A stretch of 64,000 bases of DNA from Aliiglaciecola sp. M165 (GTDB lineage Bacteria > Pseudomonadota > Gammaproteobacteria > Enterobacterales > Alteromonadaceae), in NCBI RefSeq assembly GCF_007197995.1, contig NZ_VKKH01000004.1, positions 124,001 to 188,000 on the forward strand. The letters are read 5' to 3'. The stretch's first letter is position 1; each line of letters begins with the position of its first letter. Made by a program: the position numbers and the translations under genes. The notes beneath the pieces are model-generated. The model was not told the DNA's origin. It ran no database searches and saw only the letters and a program-made list of their open reading frames with translations. Of this stretch, positions 52,217 through 62,155 are shown piece after piece.

Positions 52217-55200
52217 CTATATTTTCACATTGAAACCCAAGAATGCATATCGGCCAACCGCACTTACTGGGTAAGCATAGTTGGTGATAAATGGCTTTTC
52301 GTCTGTGATGTTATTCAACCCGCCATAGACTTGCAGTGACTCATCAATATCATAACTAAATGATAAATCATGTACCCACATTTCATCCTGGAATACAGAA
52401 TCTCCATACAAGGATTGGGCGGTTTCGATCTCTAAGAAACCAAGTAGCATTTCGTCAACATATTGGTTTTGCAACGATAGACGCAAGCCTTCGTATTCCC
52501 AAGACAAGGTGACATTACCTGCCAACTCTGGACGACGAATTTCGCCTAGTTCAGGATCAACTTCTGTTAGATCAAGTGGGTTGGTGAAATCATCCAACTC
52601 ATTAACCTTAGTGCCACCAACTTTGATCTCAAATTCATGAGCATCGATATCAAATTCGTAGGCTAACGAGAAATCGTAACCACTGGTTTCACGTTTTGCG
52701 AAGTTAATTGATACTGATTCAATGAAGTTGAAACCGCCATTAGCAGGGTTTCTCGATAATAATGAACAGAACTGTTGATTCAAACTATTACCTTGGAAAC
52801 ACCCGTCAGCAATGTTTTGCCCACTGACCGCGTTGATGGCATCTTCAATTGAGATGTCCCAATAGTCGATACTTAAACTAAAGCCTTCCAAGAAGCTCGG
52901 TGTGAAAACAAACCCATAAGAGGTTGTTTCAGCGGTTTCTTCTTGAAGGTTGGGGTTACCACCCGTTATCCCACCAAATGCAGCGGTTAATGGATCAGCA
53001 AAAACATAATTACCTGCTCCATCAGTTGGATCGAAGCCAATGCCCTGGAAGAATGCTACACAGTTGGCTTGTGTGCTATTAGCCAAGTCTGCCTGTCCAC
53101 CGTCACGTAATGCTTGCAATTGCGCCGCATCACAAGGGTCAGTTGGGCGGAAAGTGGTTCCAGTACGCGGCCCAAACAACTCGGTGATATTCGGTGCACG
53201 TACAGCCTCAGACAAGTTAACGCGGAATCGTAAGTCCTCATAAGGTGCCCAAACGACTCTAGCTAACCAGGTAGTCGTGGTGCCAATAGTAGAGTAATCA
53301 GAGTAACGCGCAGCTAAGTCTAGCGTCAGTTCTTCTGCACCCGGTGCTCCTTCTAGCAGTGGAACAGATAATTCGGCAAACACTTCTGTGACGTCATAAT
53401 CACCGGTTTCATCGATGGTTAATGTAGCGGGACGGAAAGTCAGTTTGTTATTGTCCGAAACCGTGTTTAGAAGTGTTCCTGCAGCAAATGGGGCCCCCTC
53501 AGGAATGACGCCTCGTTGCCAAGGGTCAAAGCGCGCTTCAGACTCTTCTTTTCGGTATTCCGCACCCACTGCGAACGCAATTGAACCTGCTGGCAATTCA
53601 AAATATTCTGACGAATCACCGGCTAAACTTGCACTGAGAATCGTCTGTTCAAGGGTGATTTTGTCACGTTCTTGAACGGTTACCCAATCGACTGCCTCCT
53701 GGGTAATACCTGTAGCCCCAGCCCAGATATTTAGTGGTACACAGGTACCGTCTCCAGGAGTGAATGAGAAGTATCCCGGGTCGTATGTTGGAATATCGAA
53801 AGGTGTTGTTTGTGCTTCAGTTGTTGGATCGACTTGCGAACGACAGGCTACTTCGCCGGTAGCGGGATCAGTCACTGCATCTATCGCTGCAAAGAATCTA
53901 TCGTTAATGACGGCATTATTGCGCGTGGTTTCCAGGTCAAATCGACCATAAACAGCACTAACTTCATAATTGAAATCGTTATCTAAAACACCTTTGATTC
54001 CACCAACAACACGAAAGGTTTCGCGTTTGTTTTTGGTATCACCATCTCCAATGGAGATCGGGTCAATAGTAATACTCACGCCGCCAGTTGCTCGAGCTGT
54101 ATCTTGAATAAAAGTAGGTAGATATGGGTTATCAGGCTTACCTAGCAATAAATCCCAGAATGATGTGGGCTGAGCATTGTTTTCAACCTCTTGCGCAGAG
54201 TATTTTATACTGCCATAAATCTGCGTATCGTCATTGATATCATATTTAGTTAGCAAATTGACAGTGATCTTCTCTTCGGGGATCAACAAATAGCTATCTG
54301 CGCGTTGGATAGTATCAAATGAATCTCCTCCGAAACCTTGAGTGGCACTAGACACCAAACCATCTTGAGTAGGGCGAACTGTCCCGTCTGCCAACACTGT
54401 CCAGCATCCACCAATTGCGCCAAAAGACTCTGTGCCAAAGACAGACTGGTAACCTGTCGATGAGTCGTAACAATCTGGCACGCCGTTGTTATTTAAGTCG
54501 ATCGGGGTATTGGGGTCAAAGCCGTCAAATGTAAAAGCGTTGCCCGGAACGATTAGCCCGTAACCAGAAGTGAACGGGAAAGTCCGGCCAGGCAAAACAG
54601 CCCTTTGCGGCGCTGCTGCAGCCGCAGAGATAAAGTCTAATTCAGCCTGGGTTAAATCAGGATCACTGCCAAAGGCAGCGTTATAATCTTCGATAAAGGC
54701 GTCAGCACTGCCGGGCACCGCTAAACCGAAAGAAGAACGATCATTGGCAGGGCTAAAGAATTGTGCAAAATTCGGCATATTGCTGGCTTGAATATCACCT
54801 TGTTGAAAACGTTTTGCTGGATTAGTCCAATCTCGTCCCGTTCCCACGAATAGGCCTTCTTCACCGCGATCAGAGGCTTTTAATCCATCATTACTTCCGT
54901 ACTCGACGCTGATAACCACATTACCTTTGTCGTTGTCGAACGACTCACCAAATAGTGCGCTGATTTTGAACTGTGACGCATCCCCTTCTGAAGAAGTACC
55001 TGCTTGCGCATCAAACTCAAACCCTTCAAAGTCGTCTTTGAGAATAAAGTTAACTACACCGGTTACCGCATCCGCTCCGTAAACGGCCGATGCACCACCG
55101 GTTAATACTTCTACGTCGCGTATTAAGTTGGTTGGAACTGAACCAATGTCCACGGCACCAGAACCTTGCGCACCGCCCACATGGCGCTTGCCATTGACCA

Positions 55201-55570
55201 ATACAAGCGTTCGGTTAGCACCGAGGCCTCTTAGATTTAACACGTTAGCACCATCGGCCAAACCTGCATCACCGACGTTATTGGAATTTGCAGTCCCGGT
55301 AGTTGTTGATGAAAACAATGCGGGAATATCGTTGACAACTTCGGAAATATTAAACTCACCAGAAGATCGGATGTCTTCTGCTGAAACCGATTGTATGGGT
55401 GCACCAGAACCGATATTCGCATCACGGATGATGCGTGACCCAGTAATGGCTATACGCTCTACATCTTGTTCTTGTGCTGCGGCGTCCTGTGCCAATGTGC
55501 TAAAGCTTGTTCCAGACATAGCTAAGGCTAATGCCGACAGCTTCAACATCGGGTTTTTATGGTATTTCAT
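52217..55570 (-). CDS. TonB-dependent receptor (second, large)
   Basis: A 1117-residue outer-membrane protein. It has a signal peptide (cleaving near TLAQ), the start of the mature part EQDVERIAITGSRI and the plug sequence LNLRGLGANRTLVLVNGKRH followed by LTGGASAVYGADAVTGVVNF. A long barrel follows, ending in FLGFNVKI. The GSRI and VNGKRH plug motifs mark the large Alteromonadales/Xanthomonadales receptor group thought to import peptides or oligosaccharides rather than siderophores. No substrate enzyme is adjacent. A terminator follows it and a 700-nt palindrome-rich region precedes it. Confidence 0.93.
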   Translation of the reverse strand: MKYHKNPMLKLSALALAMSGTSFSTLAQDAAAQEQDVERIAITGSRIIRDANIGSGAPIQSVSAEDIRSSGEFNISEVVNDIPALFSSTTTGTANSNNVGDAGLADGANVLNLRGLGANRTLVLVNGKRHVGGAQGSGAVDIGSVPTNLIRDVEVLTGGASAVYGADAVTGVVNFILKDDFEGFEFDAQAGTSSEGDASQFKISALFGESFDNDKGNVVISVEYGSNDGLKASDRGEEGLFVGTGRDWTNPAKRFQQGDIQASNMPNFAQFFSPANDRSSFGLAVPGSADAFIEDYNAAFGSDPDLTQAELDFISAAAAAPQRAVLPGRTFPFTSGYGLIVPGNAFTFDGFDPNTPIDLNNNGVPDCYDSSTGYQSVFGTESFGAIGGCWTVLADGTVRPTQDGLVSSATQGFGGDSFDTIQRADSYLLIPEEKITVNLLTKYDINDDTQIYGSIKYSAQEVENNAQPTSFWDLLLGKPDNPYLPTFIQDTARATGGVSITIDPISIGDGDTKNKRETFRVVGGIKGVLDNDFNYEVSAVYGRFDLETTRNNAVINDRFFAAIDAVTDPATGEVACRSQVDPTTEAQTTPFDIPTYDPGYFSFTPGDGTCVPLNIWAGATGITQEAVDWVTVQERDKITLEQTILSASLAGDSSEYFELPAGSIAFAVGAEYRKEESEARFDPWQRGVIPEGAPFAAGTLLNTVSDNNKLTFRPATLTIDETGDYDVTEVFAELSVPLLEGAPGAEELTLDLAARYSDYSTIGTTTTWLARVVWAPYEDLRFRVNLSEAVRAPNITELFGPRTGTTFRPTDPCDAAQLQALRDGGQADLANSTQANCVAFFQGIGFDPTDGAGNYVFADPLTAAFGGITGGNPNLQEETAETTSYGFVFTPSFLEGFSLSIDYWDISIEDAINAVSGQNIADGCFQGNSLNQQFCSLLSRNPANGGFNFIESVSINFAKRETSGYDFSLAYEFDIDAHEFEIKVGGTKVNELDDFTNPLDLTEVDPELGEIRRPELAGNVTLSWEYEGLRLSLQNQYVDEMLLGFLEIETAQSLYGDSVFQDEMWVHDLSFSYDIDESLQVYGGLNNITDEKPFITNYAYPVSAVGRYAFLGFNVKI

Positions 55571-56307
55571 TGTGGTCTCCTACAACATGGCGAAAATGCC
55601 AAATTTGTTGTTAAACAGTTGTTGTGTATACGTTTTCTTATTTTAATTATTATTATTTTATTTCTGTCACTACCCGTACGACCGATTGGTTCTCGCTAAG
55701 CAAACGGTGATTCTTTGTAACCCTCTCCACAAAAGAAGAAGCATGAATCATGCCTGATTTCGCATCACCACGTGAGTTAAACAAGTGATAATCGAGTTAA
55801 AAATGAATAATTATTCAGTTCACTCGCACACAAGTGCAAAACTTCACTGTTTCAAGCCCATGTGCGCACCAACAAAGTGCAGCAGGCTTGTTTGAAACAT
55901 AGCATGTTTCATAAAAAAATCACAAATTTCCCAAAAACGTGCACGAAAGCACCAGAAATGCTCAACGAATATGTGACTAATCATTCAATACTAAGAATTT
56001 AGTACTTTTTTTTTGAGTAAAAACAGGAAATTAACTGTGCATGATTATGCAAAAAGTGCATTTTCAGCAAAGAATCATGATTGATTCATAATTAACCCTG
56101 ACTACAAGCGTGTTTATCCAAATTCGAATTCTCTCAAATCAAGATGGGGTGGTGTAAACAAAGGCGAGTATGATGACCAAATAATGGAATGAAAAAATTG
56201 AGCGTGCTAAAGACTAAAGATGAATCGCTGACAAGCACCCAAGATTTCGCTGATGAAGTGAAAGACTGTCTGAAATTGTGGGTTCAATTTTTTTGGATTT
56301 AAAAATT
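55571..56307. promoter_or_regulatory. Palindrome-rich leader region of the second receptor
   Basis: There is no credible gene in 737 nt. It contains three dyads: TGAATAATTATTCA (55804-55817, perfect), TGAAACAT-AGC-ATGTTTCA (55893-55911, 8-3-8) and GAATCA-TGAT-TGATTC (56072-56087). There are also several scattered TGAAT/ATTCA half-sites. This suggests complex control of the receptor, but no regulator can be named. Confidence 0.55.
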
Positions 56308-56383
<76 letters not shown>

Positions 56384-56448
56384 ATAGAGGTGGTGCTAAA
56401 TTTCCGTATATTTGGTGCGGTTCATCCTAAACCGGGTGCGCATTTTAC

Positions 56449-56480
56449 AAAAATAATGACGCGAAGCAAGCGTTATTTTT
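56449..56480 (-). terminator. Candidate terminator after orn
   Basis: AAAATAATGACGC and GCGTTATTTTT form an imperfect stem around GAAGCAA, with a T-run on the minus strand, 18 nt past the orn stop. Confidence 0.65.
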
Positions 56481-56498
56481 AATTAATTTAACTAACGC

Positions 56499-57044
56499 TT
56501 AAATATTAAACACTTGGCGACGATAAAAAGCCATTTCTTCGATGGATTCACGAATATCGTCTAGCGCCTGGTGCGTGCCTTTCTTTTGAAATCCATCTAG
56601 CACTTCTGGTTTCCAGCGCTTGGTTAGCTCTTTAATGGTACTGACATCAATACTTCTGTAATGAAAATAATTTTCAAGAGCTGGCATGTATTTTACTAAA
56701 AAACGTCTGTCTTGGCCGATAGTGTTGCCACATAAGGGTGATTGTCCAGAGGGAACATACTTTTCGAGGAAAGCGATGGTTTGATCCACTGCTTTTTGCT
56801 CATTGACTTTGCTGTCTCGACACCTTTGCGTCAACCCTGACTTACCATGAACATCAATGCACCACGGGTCCATGTTATCCAATATTTCATCACTTTGTTT
56901 TATCGCCAATACTGGACCTTCAGCCAAAATATTTAGATTCTTATCCGTGACAATGGTGGCAATTTCAAGGATCACATCGGTTGCGGGATCCAACCCTGTC
57001 ATTTCAAGATCAATCCAAACCAAATTTTCATTATTGATAGTCAT
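56499..57044 (-). CDS. orn: Oligoribonuclease
   Basis: Orn degrades 2-5-nt RNAs and the linear pGpG from c-di-GMP breakdown, so it also serves the cyclase and HD-GYP proteins encoded in this window. It has 181 residues and is a DEDDh exonuclease: [12 protein letters not shown] (aspartate and glutamate), [12 protein letters not shown], the catalytic histidine in [13 protein letters not shown], and [13 protein letters not shown]-like [13 protein letters not shown]. It is divergent from rsgA, the conserved arrangement in gammaproteobacteria. Confidence 0.97.
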   Translation of the reverse strand: MTINNENLVWIDLEMTGLDPATDVILEIATIVTDKNLNILAEGPVLAIKQSDEILDNMDPWCIDVHGKSGLTQRCRDSKVNEQKAVDQTIAFLEKYVPSGQSPLCGNTIGQDRRFLVKYMPALENYFHYRSIDVSTIKELTKRWKPEVLDGFQKKGTHQALDDIRESIEEMAFYRRQVFNI

Positions 57045-57162
57045 CAGCAGGCCCTTTATAAGCGTTTATGAAATCCTCACCAGCAAGTGATAGAATGCCT
57101 TTCATATTTCTTATTGAAGTTAACATGTAAGTGTTTTCTGAAACAATACAGTATTTTATAAC

Positions 57163-58194
57163 GTGGCAAAAAAACCCAAGTTAACACATAAACAAAAACG
57201 GCAAGTATCAAGCAACCGTAAAAAACGTCTATCATCAAAAGACACCTTTAGCGACGACGAACAACTTGGTGAAAGCCGAGCAGGTGTTGTCATTGGTCGC
57301 TTTGGTAAGCATGCAGATGTAGAAGAGTCTTCCGGTGTCATTACAAAGTGTCATATCAGACGCACTGTAGACAGTGTGGTATGCGGAGACAGAGTTGAAT
57401 TCCGCCCCGGTAAAGACGCCTCCCAATCGGTTAATGGCATAATTGAACTTGTGCATGATAGAGATTCAGTGTTAACACGCCCCGATTTTTACGATGGAGT
57501 GAAACCGATAGCCGCCAATATTGATCAAATTATTATCGTCAGCTCTGTACTGCCTGCATTATCACTCAATATTATTGATCGCTATTTAGTGGCCTCCGAA
57601 GATGTCCGGATCACACCCATCATACTGTTAAATAAGGTTGAACTGCTTGATGAAACATCTCGAAAAGAAGTCAACCAACAACTAGATATGTATCGAGATA
57701 TTGGCTATCAAGTCATGTTAACCAGTTGCAAAACCGGTGAAGGCATAGATGAATTGACAGGGTTGTTGAAAGACAAGATAAGCGTCTTTGTCGGCCAGTC
57801 TGGTGTTGGTAAATCCAGTATTGTTAACCAGCTACTGCCTGATGCAGACGAAGCCATTGGTGAAATTTCTGATAATTCAGGACTTGGCCAACATACCACT
57901 ACAGCAGCAAAACTGCTGCATTTTCCACAAGGCGGTGATCTTATCGACTCCCCTGGGGTTCGAGAATTTGCTTTATGGCACCTACCCGTTGAAAGTATAA
58001 CCAACGGGTTTGTTGAGTTTCGTGACTATGTAGGCGGCTGTAAATTCCGCGATTGCAAGCACCTTGACGATCCAGGCTGTTTGATAAGGCAGGCTGCGGA
58101 GCAAGGGGAAATCGACATGTTACGTTATGACAGCTACCACAAGATATTGGCTTCAATGCTGGAAAATAGGCCAAACAGGGTTATCCCGCTGTAA
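57163..58194 (+). CDS. rsgA: Small ribosomal subunit maturation GTPase RsgA
   Basis: A circularly permuted GTPase that checks the decoding centre of the nascent 30S subunit. The GTG start at 57163 gives 343 residues. A basic N-terminal tail ([20 protein letters not shown]) is followed by an OB domain, G4 LLNKVEL, the P-loop [15 protein letters not shown]3 DSPGVREF and a C-terminal zinc cluster with [10 protein letters not shown] and PGC. Gene order orn / rsgA-psd is conserved. Confidence 0.97.
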   Translation: MAKKPKLTHKQKRQVSSNRKKRLSSKDTFSDDEQLGESRAGVVIGRFGKHADVEESSGVITKCHIRRTVDSVVCGDRVEFRPGKDASQSVNGIIELVHDRDSVLTRPDFYDGVKPIAANIDQIIIVSSVLPALSLNIIDRYLVASEDVRITPIILLNKVELLDETSRKEVNQQLDMYRDIGYQVMLTSCKTGEGIDELTGLLKDKISVFVGQSGVGKSSIVNQLLPDADEAIGEISDNSGLGQHTTTAAKLLHFPQGGDLIDSPGVREFALWHLPVESITNGFVEFRDYVGGCKFRDCKHLDDPGCLIRQAAEQGEIDMLRYDSYHKILASMLENRPNRVIPL

Positions 58195-58309
58195 AGGATT
58201 TTGCAGTGGGTAATACAACAAAAAAATTATGAGTTAGACCGACAGATTCTCACACGCCAAGTCAAAAGTAAGATACAATCTCGGCGGTTTTAATTTGGAG
58301 TTTCCGACC

Positions 58310-59170
58310 TTGATAAATTGGCTAAAAATTAAGTTTCAGTACATGTTGCCTAAACACCTTCTGTCTCGTCTTGTGGGCAAACTGGCAGCGGCTGAAGCAG
58401 GTTCCTTAACCACGTCATTAATTAAACTTTTTATTAAGCAGTATGACGTTGATATGTCAGAAGCCAAAAATCCAGATCCCGCGTATTACCGCACGTTTAA
58501 TGAATTCTTTACTCGCGAACTAAAAGACGGCGTCAGACCCATCTGTTCAGAACAAAATCAGCTAGCGATGTCCGTTGACGGGACAGTAAGTCAAATTGGC
58601 GATATCGACTTTGATACAATCTTTCAAGCCAAGGGTCACGATTTCAGCTTAACAACGTTGTTGGGTGGGAACCCAGATTTGGCAGAACCATTCAAAGGTG
58701 GGAAATTCGCCACCATTTATTTATCTCCTAAAGATTACCATCGCATTCATATGCCTATGGATGGAGTTTTGACCGATATGGTTTATGTACCTGGTGATTT
58801 ATTTTCGGTAAATCCCCTAACCACAGAAAACGTTCCCGGTCTGTTTGCCAGAAACGAAAGGGTTGTATGTATATTTGATTCACCCAAAGGTAAATTTTCA
58901 ATTGTATTGGTCGGTGCAACGATTGTTGCCAGCATCGAAACAATATGGGCAGGTACAGTCACACCGCCTGCTGGCAAAAATGTACAACATTGGCGCTACC
59001 CCGCAGATAGCGAAAATACTGTAAGCCTTAAAAAAGGGGAAGAAATGGGCTTATTCAAGCTCGGCTCTACAATCGTGGCTTGTTTCGAGCCAGGTATGGT
59101 TGAATTTAATGGTCAACAAAGTGGCGATGTAACGAGACTAGGTGAAGTTTTTGCGACGCTGAAAGACTGA
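58310..59170 (+). CDS. psd: Phosphatidylserine decarboxylase
   Basis: It makes phosphatidylethanolamine using a pyruvoyl group from self-cleavage. A TTG at 58310 with GGAG nine bases upstream gives 286 residues. This numbering places the catalytic aspartate at 90, histidine at 147 and the cleavage motif LGST at 251-254, in line with the E. coli residues (90, 147, 254), so it is preferred to the TTG at 58295. It is a membrane-associated enzyme. The EamA gene follows after 5 nt. Confidence 0.95.
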   Translation: MINWLKIKFQYMLPKHLLSRLVGKLAAAEAGSLTTSLIKLFIKQYDVDMSEAKNPDPAYYRTFNEFFTRELKDGVRPICSEQNQLAMSVDGTVSQIGDIDFDTIFQAKGHDFSLTTLLGGNPDLAEPFKGGKFATIYLSPKDYHRIHMPMDGVLTDMVYVPGDLFSVNPLTTENVPGLFARNERVVCIFDSPKGKFSIVLVGATIVASIETIWAGTVTPPAGKNVQHWRYPADSENTVSLKKGEEMGLFKLGSTIVACFEPGMVEFNGQQSGDVTRLGEVFATLKD

Positions 59171-59175
59171 TCAGC

Positions 59176-60042
59176 GTGGACCCAGTAAAAAAAAGCCTCT
59201 GGTCGTTACACCTAACTGTCATCCTACTGGGTGCGACGGCCTTAATGTCTAAAATCATTCCTTTGTCTGCCACCGATATCACGTTTGGTCGTTCAATTGT
59301 GGCATTTGTGGTTTTGGCACTGATTGTCAAACTGTCTGGGACCCGATTACGTCTCAAATCTCTGCGAGATTATGGTTTTGCTATCGCACTAGGCTTCTTA
59401 ATGTCCGCACACTGGGTCACCTATTTTGCCGCAATGCAATACTCTTCGGTGTCAGTAGGCATGATCGCATTATTTACTTTCCCGGTAATCGCAGTGCTAT
59501 TAGAGCCTTTTTTTGAAGGGATCCGGCTAGTTTGGCAAGATCTTGTCAGCGCGTTGGTTGTCTTCTTAGGAATTTTCTTGATTGTGCCAGAGGTTTCGCT
59601 GGAAAACGACGTTACTCTGGGGATTCTGATTGGTGTTTTTTCTGCAATTTTGTACGCCCTAAGAAATCTATTTCATCGCAAGTATTTCTCGCATTATAGC
59701 GGGGCGCATGCCATGACCTACCAAACTCTGGTCATTTTTGTCAGTCTGTTATTCTTCGTTTCTGAAGATTTGTTTGTTGCCAGCAGTGAAACCTATACCT
59801 GGTTGATTGTACTAGGAATTTTCTTGACCGCCCTGCCCCATGCAATGATAGCGGCGAGCCTCAAACATTTGCGTGTCAAAACATTTGCTCTGGTCGCTTG
59901 TATGCAACCCCTTTATGGTGTGATTTTGGCGATATTGGTTTTAGACGAAAAACCCAATTGGCAAACTTTTGTTGGTGGAATACTGGTAATATCCGCCGCA
60001 ATTTACGAAACTGTTAATGCTCAAAAATTACATCGCAAATAA
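59176..60042 (+). CDS. DMT-superfamily (EamA) transporter
   Basis: A 288-residue inner-membrane protein starting at GTG (59176), with ten predicted helices in two EamA halves (about 5-135 and 145-285). The first half has ITFGRSIVAFVVLALIV and AMQYSSVSVGMIALFTFPV; the second has LVACMQPLYGVILAILVLDEKP and a terminal GGILVISAAIYE. Members export amino acids or other small metabolites; the substrate here is unknown. It is tightly linked to psd (5 nt) and followed by the GDPD gene (29 nt). Confidence 0.9.
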   Translation: MDPVKKSLWSLHLTVILLGATALMSKIIPLSATDITFGRSIVAFVVLALIVKLSGTRLRLKSLRDYGFAIALGFLMSAHWVTYFAAMQYSSVSVGMIALFTFPVIAVLLEPFFEGIRLVWQDLVSALVVFLGIFLIVPEVSLENDVTLGILIGVFSAILYALRNLFHRKYFSHYSGAHAMTYQTLVIFVSLLFFVSEDLFVASSETYTWLIVLGIFLTALPHAMIAASLKHLRVKTFALVACMQPLYGVILAILVLDEKPNWQTFVGGILVISAAIYETVNAQKLHRK

Positions 60043-60071
60043 TATACCTTCGCGCGATCTAAGGAGTCATT

Positions 60072-60770
60072 TTGCTCGTTTTTGCCCATCGAGGTGCCAG
60101 TGCCATAGCGCCTGAAAATACGTTATTGGCGATTTCTGCTGCCGTTCAACACAACGCAGATGGTATCGAATTTGACGTTTACCAACACGGCAATGAATTT
60201 ATCCTGATCCATGATTGTTGGTTACACCGAACCACCGACGGCAGAGGCAATATCTACGATTTTACACTTGCAGAGCTACAGGCATTCAATGCTGGACAGG
60301 GTGAAAAAATCCCTACCTTGGCACAAGTGTTGACCCGAATTTCTGGTGCATGCCAAATCAATATCGAAATGAAAGGCGTACAAGACGCTCAAGCAATCTT
60401 GTCTTACGTTAATCAAGTTGTTACTGAGCAACACATTCCTGCAAATAACATCATCTACTCCTCATTCGATCATCATTTACTGAAAGAAATAAAATCGCTT
60501 CAACCCGACGCACGGATAGGTGCACTTACCGCTAACAAACCTCTGACCTATGCAAAATTCGCAGAAGATTTACAGGCGGAATATATGAATGCAGATGTCA
60601 CCTTTGTCGATCAGGCATTTGTTGAAGATGCCCATGCTAGAGGACTAAAAATTGGTGTCTACACCGTTGACCAAGCACAGGATTTGGCGCGTCTTAAAAG
60701 TTGGGGAGTAGATATGGTATTTAGTAATCACCCAGCAAACGCTAAGCGGATCATTAAAAATTTAAAGTAG
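60072..60770 (+). CDS. Glycerophosphodiester phosphodiesterase
   Basis: A 232-residue cytoplasmic GDPD-family enzyme (UgpQ-like, no signal peptide) that releases glycerol-3-phosphate from deacylated phospholipids. The TTG start at 60072 lies behind AAGGAG. It has the catalytic motif FAHRGASAIAPENT, then EFDVYQHGNEFILIHDCWLHRTTDG, INIEMKG and the C-terminal VYTVDQAQDLARLKSWGVD-type motif near the end. Its position after psd suggests a link to phospholipid turnover. Confidence 0.93.
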   Translation: MLVFAHRGASAIAPENTLLAISAAVQHNADGIEFDVYQHGNEFILIHDCWLHRTTDGRGNIYDFTLAELQAFNAGQGEKIPTLAQVLTRISGACQINIEMKGVQDAQAILSYVNQVVTEQHIPANNIIYSSFDHHLLKEIKSLQPDARIGALTANKPLTYAKFAEDLQAEYMNADVTFVDQAFVEDAHARGLKIGVYTVDQAQDLARLKSWGVDMVFSNHPANAKRIIKNLK

Positions 60771-60774
60771 GTGG

Positions 60775-61200
60775 TTAGTGCGCAGAGCTGCACTCTTGAC
60801 ACGAATTACAACTTTTACATAACTTAATATTCAGTACGTGTGCGGCAACGATAAGCAACGCGCCGAACCCTATCGTCAATGGTTCGTACGCTTCACCAAA
60901 CATATCTTTATTCCAGTAGACCAGACCGCCAATCAACAGACTGTAAATAGGATAAAGCTGACGATGATAACGGTAAAAGCCAGAAAGCAACGCCCAAAAC
61001 CCAATGATCATGGATAAAGACAATATGGTTTTTTCAAACCAATCTTCTGCAAAAAAAGAGGCGCTTACAAAAGGCAAAACAGGGATCAAAATGGGCAACA
61101 ACAAACAATGCAAAGCACAGAGACTGGATGTCCAGATCCCTACCCTATCCATTATTGATTTGCGTTGTATTTGTGCCACGAAATGTTTCCTGATAGCCAT
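60775..61200 (-). CDS. MerC-domain membrane protein with cysteine-rich tail
   Basis: A 141-residue protein (ATG 61200; ATG 61152 is an alternative). The MerC signature appears near the N-terminus, SSLCALHCLLLPILI, with a metal-binding cysteine pair in the first helix. Four membrane segments follow, then a tail CKSCNSCQECSSAH that could bind metal. MerC proteins were described as mercuric ion carriers, but chromosomal relatives are often under zinc control. A Zur-type box lies just upstream, so a role in zinc handling is more likely than mercury resistance. No other mer genes are present. Confidence 0.82.
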   Translation of the reverse strand: MAIRKHFVAQIQRKSIMDRVGIWTSSLCALHCLLLPILIPVLPFVSASFFAEDWFEKTILSLSMIIGFWALLSGFYRYHRQLYPIYSLLIGGLVYWNKDMFGEAYEPLTIGFGALLIVAAHVLNIKLCKSCNSCQECSSAH

Positions 61201-61216
61201 CTTTTGTAAAACGGAC

Positions 61217-61229
61217 GTTATAGTATAAC
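61217..61229. promoter_or_regulatory. Candidate Zur box before the MerC-like gene
   Basis: GTTATAGTATAAC is a perfect 6-1-6 palindrome, extended on one side by ATTTC. It matches the gammaproteobacterial Zur consensus core (GTTATANTATAAC) and lies 16 nt upstream of the ATG, where binding would block transcription. Confidence 0.72.
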
Positions 61230-61353
61230 ATTTCGTGAATTTTGCAAGCCTTTCTTACTTGGATTATCGCACTCTAGATCTATTGTACTGGGTTACTAGT
61301 ATTGCCAATTGGGAAAAGCAACACCAATTGTGATAGGCAATGACTCCATAGGA

Positions 61354-61743
61354 CTATTCCCCCAACAAATCGCGAAGCTTCTGCTCTGCGATTTGCGCTG
61401 GGGTTAGGTTTTGTTGCTGTTCGCTTGACGTATTTGCTTCTGAATCAGGCTCCTCGCCAAACAGCGCAGCGAGTTGCGCTTTGGCCTTTAGCGCTTTTTG
61501 ATTTCCAGTCACTTCAAAGTTTTGGCCTGAAGGAGAAAAATAGTCACAAAAATTCGCTTTTTCTCTATCGCTGACATGTTCGGCGCGAGGTTCATTGCAC
61601 CCTCCCCGACCATCGTACTCTTTACACATTCTGCAAACATGTTGATCGGCGCCACACTGCGGGCATTCCTCCCGTCGCGACATCGGAAAAATAACGTCTG
61701 TCAGTTCAACGCCGCACTGCCAGCATGACAAATCATTGTGCAT
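61354..61743 (-). CDS. Cysteine-rich zinc-ribbon-like protein
   Basis: A 129-residue protein. The first 75 residues hold paired cysteines: CWQCG, CPQCG, CRMC, then GGC and CDYF, suggesting two or more zinc sites. The rest is a helical, alanine- and glutamine-rich tail ending LTPAQIAEQKLRDLLGE. It looks like a conserved gammaproteobacterial protein of unknown function. It stands 60 nt from the VOC gene on the same strand. Confidence 0.75.
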   Translation of the reverse strand: MHNDLSCWQCGVELTDVIFPMSRREECPQCGADQHVCRMCKEYDGRGGCNEPRAEHVSDREKANFCDYFSPSGQNFEVTGNQKALKAKAQLAALFGEEPDSEANTSSEQQQNLTPAQIAEQKLRDLLGE

Positions 61744-61803
61744 AATCAGGGTCCAGAAATAGATCTTGTCTCAATCTAAATCAACAATGTAAACGAAACA
61801 AGC

Positions 61804-62142
61804 TTATTGGTGCTGATCAAACATGATGACATTTCCATCAGGGTCTTTCATGATGAAATGAGCGGGGCCACTCTCTCCTGTCGTGGCAGTTTCTATTTCA
61901 TGACCTTTGCCCTTTACATGGGCTTCAATCGCTCTGGCGTCTTTCGGATTAAAAGTCAGAATATTGTGATCAAACATATCCTGAAAAAGGCCGATTACCA
62001 CCTCGCCTTTCTGCAAAATTAACCATTTATCTTCAATTCCTCCGCACTCTTCATGTGTCACAAAGCCAAGATCTTCGTAGAATGCTTTCGATTTAACGAT
62101 ATCCTTAACGGCTAAGCTGACAGAAAATTGTCCTAATTCCAT
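61804..62142 (-). CDS. VOC (glyoxalase-like) family protein
   Basis: A 112-residue single-domain VOC protein: FSVSLAVKDIVKSKAFYEDLGF at the start, then VIGLFQDMFDHNILTFNP, and HFIMKDPDGNVIMFDQHQ at the end. One domain has half the usual metal-binding set, so it would work as a dimer. Relatives include glyoxalase I, bleomycin resistance proteins and uncharacterised enzymes; the substrate is unknown. It is followed upstream by a DUF4199 gene 13 nt away. Confidence 0.88.
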   Translation of the reverse strand: MELGQFSVSLAVKDIVKSKAFYEDLGFVTHEECGGIEDKWLILQKGEVVIGLFQDMFDHNILTFNPKDARAIEAHVKGKGHEIETATTGESGPAHFIMKDPDGNVIMFDQHQ

Positions 62143-62155
62143 ATTAATTCCTCTT

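Noticed and set aside
60775-61200. Mercury-resistance operon
   Set aside because: There is only a MerC-like gene and no merA, merT, merP or merR; the upstream site looks like a Zur box.
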